Shown one piece after another: positions 27,581 through 35,890 of a stretch of DNA of 64,000 bases. The stretch's first letter is position 1; every line of letters begins with the position of its first letter. The notes below the pieces were generated by a model. It searched no databases, was not told the DNA's origin, and saw nothing but the letters and a program-made list of their open reading frames with translations. The translations under genes were made by a program, and so were the position numbers. This DNA comes from Thermotoga caldifontis AZM44c09 (GTDB lineage Bacteria; Thermotogota; Thermotogae; Thermotogales; DSM-5069). Location: the NCBI RefSeq assembly GCF_000828655.1, contig NZ_AP014509.1:1-64000 (forward strand), in the 5' to 3' direction.

Positions 27581-28671
27581 CTTCTCACCCCTAAAGGTTG
27601 TTGTAAAGTTACGCAGTGGATCGCTCCTCCCCCGAGCAGGATCTCGCGCGCATAGACGGGAACGATCTTTCTGTCTGGTAGAATCTCTCTGAACTTTCTC
27701 AGCGCTTCTTCGTCTTTCGGATCGTTGAAGATGGGAACGATCAAAGCACCGTTGGCGAAGTAGAAGTTGACGTACGACGCGGGCAACCTGTACCCCGCAG
27801 GCCTTCTGTGCGTCCTCTCTGAAAAATCAACACCGTTGGCCTCTTCCTCGGTCACGTAGATGGGTGATGGTTGGTGAATCAAATGGATCTTCAGCTTCCT
27901 TCCCTTCGCATCGGTTTCGTTGGAAAGTATTTCGTAATTCTCCCTGCTGATCTCGTATTGCGGATCGTTCCTATCTTCGGTCCAAGTCAGAACGACTTCG
28001 CCCGGCCTGACAAACCTGCACAGGTTGTCCACGTGTCCACTCGTTTCGTCGTTGTACACACCACGCTTCAACCAGATGATCTTCTCAACACCGAGATAGT
28101 CTTTCAAGAATTGCTCTATCTGTTCCTTTGAAAGCTGTGGATTTCTGCTTGGGTTCAGAAGACACTCCTCGGTCGTTACGAGGGTCCCTTCACCATCGAC
28201 ATCGATCGAACCACCTTCGAGGACCATGGGGGCTTGGTAACAGTCCATTTCTTCCATATCGGCGACTTTCAGAGCCACGAGCTCATCCTTGACCCAGGGA
28301 AAGTACAGTCCTCCCCACGCGTTGAACTTCCAGCGCACCGCACGCACGATCCCCTCGTCGTTCACCACGAAGGTTGGACCAACATCGCGCATCCACGCAT
28401 CGTTGCTCGACATTTCGACGATTCTCACGCGTGAGGGAAGTTTCCTTCTCGCGTTGTAGTACTGATCGTGCGAGACGCACAGGGTGACTTTCTCGAACTG
28501 GCTGATGGCCTCAGCGACCTTCGAGTAAGCCTCCTGCGCCGGTTTTGCACCGTTTCTCCAGTTGTCCGATCTTTCTGGCCAGATCATCCAGCACCTTGAA
28601 TGAAGCTCGAATTCTGAGGGCATCCTGAAACCGTCCTCACGCGGGATACTTTTGAGTAGGTTCATCTTCAA
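27574..28671 (-). CDS. aguA: Agmatine deiminase family protein
   Basis: Guanidino-group enzyme that turns agmatine into N-carbamoylputrescine (polyamine route), or a close peptidylarginine-deiminase relative. The 365 residues show [49 protein letters not shown] with the catalytic His, and the catalytic cysteine in [14 protein letters not shown]. The N-terminus ([20 protein letters not shown]) is typical of agmatine deiminases. No carbamoylputrescine amidase is adjacent. Confidence 0.9.
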   Translation of the reverse strand: MKMNLLKSIPREDGFRMPSEFELHSRCWMIWPERSDNWRNGAKPAQEAYSKVAEAISQFEKVTLCVSHDQYYNARRKLPSRVRIVEMSSNDAWMRDVGPTFVVNDEGIVRAVRWKFNAWGGLYFPWVKDELVALKVADMEEMDCYQAPMVLEGGSIDVDGEGTLVTTEECLLNPSRNPQLSKEQIEQFLKDYLGVEKIIWLKRGVYNDETSGHVDNLCRFVRPGEVVLTWTEDRNDPQYEISRENYEILSNETDAKGRKLKIHLIHQPSPIYVTEEEANGVDFSERTHRRPAGYRLPASYVNFYFANGALIVPIFNDPKDEEALRKFREILPDRKIVPVYAREILLGGGAIHCVTLQQPLGVRRC

Positions 28672-28805
28672 TCTCTCCCCAGTTTACAATGAATTTACAA
28701 ACCCGAACTGAACCGTCCAGAAAAACACATCGTCTAAAGTGTGGAACCAGGGCGAGACCCCCCACCCTCCTTTGACAAGATAGACACGCGGATAGAATGT
28801 TTCTT

Positions 28806-28835
28806 GGGCGATCGAAAGATCGCCCATATTTTTTA
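28806..28835 (+). terminator. Hairpin with plus-strand U-tract after the cupin gene
   Basis: GGGCGATC-GAAA-GATCGCCC, an 8-bp stem with a GNRA loop, is followed on the plus strand by ATATTTTTTA. It abuts the stop of the minus-strand cupin, for which it lacks a U-tract. It may act on the plus strand, or fold as an RNA-stabilising hairpin for the cupin transcript. Confidence 0.6.
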
Positions 28836-29099
28836 GCCGATCCTGTAGTGCTTGAAAATGGGTTTCTTCACGTGCCAGGTGCACCTCATTCCCGCCGGGA
28901 ACTTCACCATGTCGCCTGGTCCAAACTGTATTTTTCTACCATCTTCCAGCGTGACCTCCACCACTCCCTCAACCACGTAGAACTGTTCATCCTCATCGTA
29001 GTACCAATCGAAAACGCTTTCTTCCTTCGACCAGGTGGGCCACTTCTTGGCTTCTCTCATTTCCTCTTCGCTGGGTTTCCAAACCTTCACTTCTTTCAT
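28833..29099 (-). CDS. Small cupin, TM1112-like (DUF861)
   Basis: The 88 residues follow the T. maritima TM1112 cupin closely: WPTWSKEESVFDWYYDEDEQF, FYVVEGVVEVT, FGPGDMVKFPAGMRCTWHV and KHYRIG at the end. The usual metal histidines of motif 1 are missing, as in TM1112. This Cupin_3 family includes ureidoglycolate-type enzymes, but no function is established here. It is divergent from the TM1459-like cupin. Confidence 0.9.
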   Translation of the reverse strand: MKEVKVWKPSEEEMREAKKWPTWSKEESVFDWYYDEDEQFYVVEGVVEVTLEDGRKIQFGPGDMVKFPAGMRCTWHVKKPIFKHYRIG

Positions 29100-29123
29100 T
29101 TGAATACCCCCTTACAGGTATTG

Positions 29124-29139
29124 TACAGCAAGTGCTGTA
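29124..29139. promoter_or_regulatory. Perfect inverted repeat between divergent cupins
   Basis: TACAGCA-AG-TGCTGTA: two 7-bp arms with a 2-nt spacer, centred between the divergent cupin starts (29099 and 29158). It has the size and symmetry of a dimeric repressor operator. No regulator gene is nearby. Confidence 0.5.
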
Positions 29140-29157
29140 ATATCTCTGGGAGGGATC

Positions 29158-29496
29158 GTGGTGCTGATCAAACACTGGAATGAAGTACAACCTCAAAAGC
29201 TCATGGACGGTAAGATCTTGAAAAGGGTTCTCATCGACAAAAACGAAGCGCCAACCTTCGTCATGAGGTTGTTCACTCTCGAACCGAACGCGTCCACCCC
29301 GTTCCATTCGCATCCATGGGAACACGAAGTGTTCGTTGTCGAAGGGAAGCTCAAGGTGGTATCCCAGAACGAAGAAAGAATTGTAGAGGAAGGATTCTTC
29401 GTCTATGTGGCTCCAAACGAACTCCATCAGTTCGTCAACATTTCAGATGGACCTTCGTCCTTCATCTGCGTCGTGCCGAAGGAAGGTGAAGTGTGA
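29158..29496 (+). CDS. Manganese-type cupin, TM1459-like
   Basis: A 112-residue cupin very similar to T. maritima TM1459: FVMRLFTLEPN, then FHSHPWEHEVFVVEGKL with three metal histidines, and the fourth in PNELHQFVN. TM1459 binds manganese and can cleave alkenes oxidatively in vitro (known of the family). GTG 29158 or GTG 29161 may be the start; GGGAGGG favours the latter. Confidence 0.93.
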   Translation: MVLIKHWNEVQPQKLMDGKILKRVLIDKNEAPTFVMRLFTLEPNASTPFHSHPWEHEVFVVEGKLKVVSQNEERIVEEGFFVYVAPNELHQFVNISDGPSSFICVVPKEGEV

Positions 29497-30146
29497 AGAG
29501 ACATTTCGATCATTTCTGCGGCATCGATCCTTCTTGGACAGGAAAGAAACCTACCGCTGTTTCTGTTCTGGACAGACAGTTCCGTCTGGTCGATTTTGTC
29601 TACAGTAAAGATATCGAACGGATCGTTCAACCGTTGAGGAACTATAAAAACGCGGTCATCGGTGTGGACGCACCCTTGGTGATTCGGAACGAAACCGGGC
29701 ACAGACCAAACGAGAAGGAATTTCTCAAGCACTTCGCAAGGTTCGGGCTCTCTCTTTATCCTGTGAACAGAAGAAGGTATCCCTTCTTTTTTCCCGAAAA
29801 ACTCTACGAAGCCTTGAAAACCATCGGGTACAGCTTTCAAAAGGGCAACATCTTCGAAGTCTACCCTCACGCCACGATCTTGGTCCTTTTCAACAACATG
29901 AGAGTGTTTCACTACAAAAAGTTGCGATCTGAAGAAAAACTCGAGAAACTCGAATACTTGAGAAAGAAAATCGAAACGTTCATCGAAATACCAGACGACT
30001 TCGATGCAGTCCGGGGCGATGTCAAAAGTTACGAAGACTTCCTCGACTCACTGGTCTGTGCGATCACGGTCGGGCTCGCGAGCGAAAGATCGTTTCTAAC
30101 GTTTGGCAACGAAGATGTGGGCATCTTGCTGGTGCTCACACCATGA
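29493..30146 (+). CDS. DUF429 (predicted RNase H-like) protein
   Basis: 217 residues with the DUF429 pattern: an N-terminal acidic motif HFCGIDPSWTGKKPTAVSVL, VIGVDAPLVI, a basic NRRRYPFFFP, EVYPHAT, and a C-terminal acidic stretch (YEDFLDSLVCAITVGLAS). The family is predicted to have an RNase H-like fold; no activity is known to me. GTG 29493 overlaps the cupin stop (GTGA). Confidence 0.8.
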   Translation: MKRHFDHFCGIDPSWTGKKPTAVSVLDRQFRLVDFVYSKDIERIVQPLRNYKNAVIGVDAPLVIRNETGHRPNEKEFLKHFARFGLSLYPVNRRRYPFFFPEKLYEALKTIGYSFQKGNIFEVYPHATILVLFNNMRVFHYKKLRSEEKLEKLEYLRKKIETFIEIPDDFDAVRGDVKSYEDFLDSLVCAITVGLASERSFLTFGNEDVGILLVLTP

Positions 30147-30180
30147 AAAAGAGGAGGGCGGGCTGCCCTCCTCTCTATTT
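30145..30180. terminator. Bidirectional terminator between DUF429 gene and groEL
   Basis: GAGGAGGGC-GGGCT-GCCCTCCTC is a 9-bp stem. The right flank is T-rich (TCTATTTT) and the left flank is A-rich (GAAAAA), so it can end both the plus-strand DUF429 transcript and the minus-strand groESL transcript. Confidence 0.8.
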
Positions 30181-30194
30181 TCTATCGATCTTCA

Positions 30195-31826
<1,632 letters not shown>

Positions 31827-32102
31827 TCAGTTTTCGATTTTCGCCAGTATATCGTTGGCATCAATGATGATGTACTCAACATCATCGATCTTGATTTCGG
31901 TACCGGCGTACTTCGAGTAAATAACTTTGTCACCGGGCTTTACATCGATGTTCTCAACTTTTTCCCCAACGGCGATCACTTCTGCCTTCATGGGTTTTTC
32001 CTTGGCCGAATCTGGCAACACGATCCCACCTTCGGTCTTCTTCTCCTCCTTGATGGGTTTGATCAAAAGCCTTTCACCGAGCGGTACAACCTTCATAGCC
32101 AC
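31827..32102 (-). CDS. groS: Co-chaperonin GroES (HSP10)
   Basis: The 91-residue lid of the GroEL chamber: VVPLGERLLIKPI, the mobile loop KTEGGIVLPDSAKEKP, VIAVGEKV, VKPGDKVIYSKYAGTEI and a VEYIIIDANDILA end. AGGAGGTCG precedes ATG 32102. It is first in the groESL operon, under promoter and CIRCE at 32119-32173. Confidence 0.98.
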   Translation of the reverse strand: MAMKVVPLGERLLIKPIKEEKKTEGGIVLPDSAKEKPMKAEVIAVGEKVENIDVKPGDKVIYSKYAGTEIKIDDVEYIIIDANDILAKIEN

Positions 32103-32118
32103 GACCTCCTTTCGAATT

Positions 32119-32145
32119 TTATCACTCTGTATATCTGAGTGCTAA
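32119..32145 (-). promoter_or_regulatory. CIRCE operator (HrcA site) of groESL
   Basis: On the minus strand: TTAGCACTC, 9 nt, GAGTGATAA; this matches CIRCE (TTAGCACTC-N9-GAGTGCTAA) with one mismatch. It lies directly downstream of the -10 box, where HrcA binding would block transcription. HrcA itself is not in the window. Confidence 0.92.
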
Positions 32146-32173
32146 TTATAGAATACACCACTTTCCGTGACAA
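32145..32173 (-). promoter_or_regulatory. groESL promoter
   Basis: On the minus strand: TTGTCA (32173-32168), 17 nt, TATAAT (32150-32145), a near-consensus housekeeping promoter whose -10 abuts the CIRCE arm. Confidence 0.88.
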
Positions 32174-32281
32174 ATCAAGTCCACATTTTTGGCGTTTATG
32201 ACTCAGTAATTCCGATTGTAGGCGATTACTCCGAAATATTTTCCAAGTAAACGCTTTTTCTCCCGAAAACTAACGCTTTAA

Positions 32282-32290
32282 TGGTAAAAT
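32282..32290 (+). promoter_or_regulatory. Extended -10 for the YitT gene
   Basis: TGGTAAAAT (TGn extended -10) lies 24 nt before the GTG start. The same ATGGTAAAATC string recurs before mreB. Confidence 0.45.
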
Positions 32291-32313
32291 CTTTCCTGTG
32301 CGGAGGTGAGAAT

Positions 32314-33171
32314 GTGAGCAGGAAGTACATCCTCAAAGAGTACGTACTCGCCACTCTTGGTGTGGTCATCACGGCGATCGGTGTGGTCTCTTTCCTCATT
32401 CCGAATTCGATCGCCGCCGGAGGCGCGAGCGGTCTGGCGATCGTTCTCAACAAACTCGTGGGCCTTCCTGTGGGTGTGTGGATGTACATCATAAACGCTC
32501 TGCTCTTCCTGGTTGGTTTCATCACGGTGGGAAAGGACTTCAGCCTGAAAACGATATACTGCACGTTCCTCCTCAACTTTTTCGTAGACTTCTTCGACAG
32601 GATCGTTCCGACCCCGAAATTCACCGACGATCTCATCATCGCCGTGCTCTTCGGTGACATCATCACCGCGGTTGGCATGGCCCTCACCTTCACTCAGAAC
32701 GCGTCCACGGGCGGTACCGACATAGTCGCACGCATCTTCAACAAGTTCTTCGCCGCACCCATGGGTACCACGCTCCTGATAGCAGACCTGCTCATAGCGA
32801 TCTTCGCTGGTACCGTCATGGGAACGAAACTTGGAATGTACGCCGTGCTCGCCATACTGATCAACGGAATGATGATAGACTTCGTATTGAAAGGTATCGA
32901 ATCCTCAACTCAGGTGATGGTGGTCTCGGACAAACACGAGGAGATAGCCAGCTTCGTCCTCAAAGAGCTTAAAAGGGGTGCGACTTACATAGAAGGTAAG
33001 GGTGCGTACACCCAGAAGGACAGGAAGATACTGCTCATAGTCCTCAGAAGGAGAGAGCTTGGAGAACTGATATCGTTCATTCGAAAACTCGACAAAAATG
33101 CGTTCATAATAATCAGTGAGGCTCGCCACGTGATAGGTGAAGGTTTTCAGAACATAGGGAACGTGTTCTGA
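32314..33171 (+). CDS. YitT family membrane protein (DUF2179)
   Basis: 285 residues: about five membrane segments (for example VLATLGVVITAIGVVSFLI, GVWMYIINALLFLVGFITVG), the family motifs NSIAAGGASGLAIVLNKL and QNASTGGTDIVARI, and a cytoplasmic DUF2179 domain after about residue 205 (MVVSDKHEEIASFVLKEL, RGATYIEGKGAY). The transport role is unproven for the family. GTG 32314 has GGAGGTG upstream; the longer frame lacks a ribosome site. Confidence 0.9.
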   Translation: MSRKYILKEYVLATLGVVITAIGVVSFLIPNSIAAGGASGLAIVLNKLVGLPVGVWMYIINALLFLVGFITVGKDFSLKTIYCTFLLNFFVDFFDRIVPTPKFTDDLIIAVLFGDIITAVGMALTFTQNASTGGTDIVARIFNKFFAAPMGTTLLIADLLIAIFAGTVMGTKLGMYAVLAILINGMMIDFVLKGIESSTQVMVVSDKHEEIASFVLKELKRGATYIEGKGAYTQKDRKILLIVLRRRELGELISFIRKLDKNAFIIISEARHVIGEGFQNIGNVF

Positions 33172-33185
33172 GGAGGTTTGAAACC

Positions 33186-33386
33186 TTGAGGACGGTCTCG
33201 AACATTCTTTTCTACGCGGGCTCGATCGTTCTTCTGTTCGCAATCATAAGCTTTGAACTGGGTCTGAAGGCGATGAGAAACCAGGAAAATGAGAAGATGA
33301 GGGATCACAACAGAAGAGGCTGGAAGGCTTTGCTGATCACAGCTGTACTGTATGGCCTGTCTTTCTTCACCGCTTACTTCGCCTGA
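33186..33386 (+). CDS. Small two-helix membrane protein
   Basis: A 66-residue product with two hydrophobic helices (ILFYAGSIVLLFAIISFELG and LLITAVLYGLSFFTAYFA) around a charged loop (RNQENEKMRDHNRRGWK). TTG start with GAGGAGG upstream, 14 nt after the YitT gene. It resembles small conserved membrane proteins of unknown role; I cannot name it. Confidence 0.7.
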   Translation: MRTVSNILFYAGSIVLLFAIISFELGLKAMRNQENEKMRDHNRRGWKALLITAVLYGLSFFTAYFA

Positions 33387-33395
33387 TGGTAAAAT
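33366..33395 (+). promoter_or_regulatory. mreB promoter with extended -10
   Basis: TTCACC (33366-33371), 18 nt, TAAAAT (33390-33395) with TGG just before it. It overlaps the end of the small membrane protein gene, 25 nt before the first mreB start codon. Confidence 0.5.
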
Positions 33396-33420
33396 CGATT
33401 TAGTGCGATAAAAAAGGACG

Positions 33421-34440
33421 GTGCGCATCGTGGTGAGGAAGGATCTGGGAATCGATCTCGGCACGGCGAACACCCTCGTTTACGTGAAAGGCAAAGGTAT
33501 CGCGATAAACGAACCCTCCGTTGTTGCCATAAATGCCGATACTGGAGAAGTGATCAAAGTGGGTCTCGAGGCGAAGATGATGCTCGGCAAAACCCCAGCT
33601 TCCATCATCGCCGTCAGACCACTCAGAGACGGTGTCATAGCCGATTACGACGTGGCACTCGCAATGCTCAAGTACTTCATAGGTAAAACGAGGACCTCGT
33701 TCTCTCTCTTCAAACCGAGGGTTGTCATAGGTGTTCCCATCGGCATCACCGATGTGGAGAAGAGGGCCATTCTGGAAGCTGGCCTCGAAGCGGGTGCAGC
33801 CCGAGTGTTTTTGATAGAAGAACCCATGGCGAGCGCGATAGGGCTCGGACTCGACGTTGAGGAACCCAACGGGAACATGATCGTCGACATCGGTGGTGGA
33901 ACGACGGAAGTTGCCGTCATATCGCTGGGTAGCATCGTGGTCTGGGAATCGATAAGGATCGCCGGCGATGAGATGGACGAAGCGATCGTCCAGTACGTTC
34001 GGGAAACCTACCGTGTGGCGATCGGTGAGAGAACCGGTGAAAGGATCAAAATAGAGATAGGCAACGTCTTCCCATCACCGGAGTATGACGATCTGGAGAC
34101 CACGGTGACCGGTATAGACCTTTCGACGGGTCTTCCAAGGAAGATCACGATAAGGGGAGGGGAAGTCAGGGAAGCTTTGATGGTACCTGTGAGCGCCATC
34201 ATCGACGCGATCAAATCCACACTCGAGAGGACTCCACCAGAGCTGGTCACGGACATCGTCGAAAGGGGTATAGTCACAACAGGTGGTGGTTCCCTCACCA
34301 GAGGCATCGACAAACTCATAGAAAAAGAAACCGGTATCAAAGTCGTCAGGGCGGAGGATCCCATGAGTTGTGTTGCGGTTGGGGCTGGAAAGGTGCTCGA
34401 TAAGGTGGATATTCTGAAGAAACTCCAGCAGGTGGACTGA
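33421..34440 (+). CDS. mreB: Rod-shape actin MreB
   Basis: Bacterial actin that guides lateral wall synthesis. The 339-residue product has phosphate loop 1 [25 protein letters not shown], the connecting [16 protein letters not shown], phosphate loop 2 [18 protein letters not shown], the adenosine motif [15 protein letters not shown], and a C-terminal VGAGKVLD. It matches T. maritima MreB almost throughout. GTGs at 33421, 33430 and 33433 can all start it; similarity favours 33433. Confidence 0.97.
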   Translation: MRIVVRKDLGIDLGTANTLVYVKGKGIAINEPSVVAINADTGEVIKVGLEAKMMLGKTPASIIAVRPLRDGVIADYDVALAMLKYFIGKTRTSFSLFKPRVVIGVPIGITDVEKRAILEAGLEAGAARVFLIEEPMASAIGLGLDVEEPNGNMIVDIGGGTTEVAVISLGSIVVWESIRIAGDEMDEAIVQYVRETYRVAIGERTGERIKIEIGNVFPSPEYDDLETTVTGIDLSTGLPRKITIRGGEVREALMVPVSAIIDAIKSTLERTPPELVTDIVERGIVTTGGGSLTRGIDKLIEKETGIKVVRAEDPMSCVAVGAGKVLDKVDILKKLQQVD

Positions 34441-35102
34441 TGAGCACCCGTCAGCTCAATTTCTTCATCGCGTATCTGTTCATTTTTGCCACCATTTTCG
34501 CCCTGAATGCCGTTTTTCTCTCAAAACCGGCAAAATTTCTCTTCCGTTTTGTTCATTCCATTGTGTACCCTGCAAACGTGTTGAGGCACACGCTTCACAA
34601 GTTGAACGAAGCCGTCGCGCTGGTGCTCCAAGGCGTCGAACGGGAGAACGTCATCAGGATAGGTGATGTCATTTTCGAACAATCGAACGTTGTTCTGGGT
34701 TTCAGACAGAACTACTTGATAGCGACTGGGCAGGCCAAGGCGGGAGATATCGCGATAGATCCAGAGAACAAAAGGTTCGTAGGGATCGTCAGACACACCA
34801 GCGATCACGTGTGCTGGGTTGAACTTTGGAACTCTCCAGAATTCTCGATGCAGGTCACCGTCGAATCGAGTCAGGTGAGCTTGGAAGGTGATCTCACGGG
34901 TGGAACGAGGCTGTACGTTTATGAAGACATCGATGTTACAGGCTTCACCGTGAGGATCTCCGAAAGTTTCAGCAACGGCAAGCTTCTCAGGGACATGGGG
35001 TGCGACGTGCTGGGCGAGGTCGTCGGAAGACAAGGCGATTCGTTCGTCGTTAAGACTGCTTTCGTTCGTCCGAATCGTCTGTGCTATCTTCCGGGTTATT
35101 GA
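34440..35102 (+). CDS. mreC: MreC-like cell-shape protein
   Basis: MreC links MreB to the wall-synthesis complex. The 220 residues have one N-terminal membrane segment (FFIAYLFIFATIFALNAVFL), a short helical part, then a periplasmic beta region with the MreC-like pattern NYLIATGQAKAGDIAI, KRFVGIVRHTSD, and LLRDMGCDVLGEVV near the end. Similarity is moderate and it is shorter than most MreC proteins; position right after mreB (stop/start overlap) carries much of the call. Confidence 0.8.
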   Translation: MSTRQLNFFIAYLFIFATIFALNAVFLSKPAKFLFRFVHSIVYPANVLRHTLHKLNEAVALVLQGVERENVIRIGDVIFEQSNVVLGFRQNYLIATGQAKAGDIAIDPENKRFVGIVRHTSDHVCWVELWNSPEFSMQVTVESSQVSLEGDLTGGTRLYVYEDIDVTGFTVRISESFSNGKLLRDMGCDVLGEVVGRQGDSFVVKTAFVRPNRLCYLPGY

Positions 35103-35880
35103 CGAGCTGCTGCATGATCTGAGACAGTATCTTCGCGTCTTCTTCGCTGTACTGGTCTTTTTCCTCCATCTTCTTCAGGATGGCGAAAGGATCCTCCCCA
35201 ATGGAAACCTCTGCTTCTTCCTTCTGTCCTTCTCTGGAGATTATCTCCTGAACGATACTCTCGATCTGCGCCTCGAGTTTCTGTAACTCTTCGTCAGTTT
35301 CAAAATCGATGACTGTCTTACCTTCCTTCAGGCTGTTCGAAACCATACCGATCTCTTCGAGTTGGCGTTCGAGCTTCTCCTCCACCGTGGGCTGCTCCTG
35401 CTCAACGGGCCGTTTACGCCTCAACATTCTCAGCAGCAAGAAAGAAAGCGCGAAACTGATTACAAACACACCCACGGCGAGCAGCACAGGAGACCTCTTC
35501 TTCGTGACCTGCACCTGTACAGGACCGGGGGGAGGGATTCTCGATCTCAACCATTCCATCCATTCTTCGCTTCTTTCTGTACCTTCTCGGATCGCTTTGA
35601 GCACGTTCGCGGCCACAACGTTGCTCGATTCGTACGGTTCCAGATAAGCCCTGGCCTTCGCGTAATCTTTGAGCGCGAACGCGCACAGACCCATTCTGAG
35701 CTTCAACAGCGGATCGTACGATTCTATGCTCGGATCGAGCTTCAAAGCCGTTTCAAACCACTCCAGCGCGTTTTTGTAATCTTTCTGCACGTAAGCGTTC
35801 AGGGCAGAGTTGTAATACTCCATCGCGCTCGCGAGCACCAGTGTCGAGAGTAGGGCGAACACGCAGATGAGGTACCTCAC
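35050..35880 (-). CDS. Exported/membrane TPR protein
   Basis: 276 residues: a signal-like N-terminus (MRYLICVFALLSTLVLASA), TPR units (YYNSALNAYVQKDYKNALEW, LGxCAFALKDY-type repeat), one membrane segment near 130-150 (SPVLLAVGVFVISFALSFLL), and a very acidic cytoplasmic tail with coiled-coil character. It has the BatE-like TPR-plus-membrane form. GTG start 35880. Its 3' end overlaps the convergent mreC-like gene by 53 nt. Confidence 0.8.
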   Translation of the reverse strand: MRYLICVFALLSTLVLASAMEYYNSALNAYVQKDYKNALEWFETALKLDPSIESYDPLLKLRMGLCAFALKDYAKARAYLEPYESSNVVAANVLKAIREGTERSEEWMEWLRSRIPPPGPVQVQVTKKRSPVLLAVGVFVISFALSFLLLRMLRRKRPVEQEQPTVEEKLERQLEEIGMVSNSLKEGKTVIDFETDEELQKLEAQIESIVQEIISREGQKEEAEVSIGEDPFAILKKMEEKDQYSEEDAKILSQIMQQLVNNPEDSTDDSDERKQS

Positions 35881-35890
35881 GTTTCATCCC

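Noticed and set aside
28684-28884. Minus-strand frame before agmatine deiminase
   Set aside because: It starts within the cupin gene, spans the hairpin and has no recognisable domain. A decayed peptide cannot be excluded.
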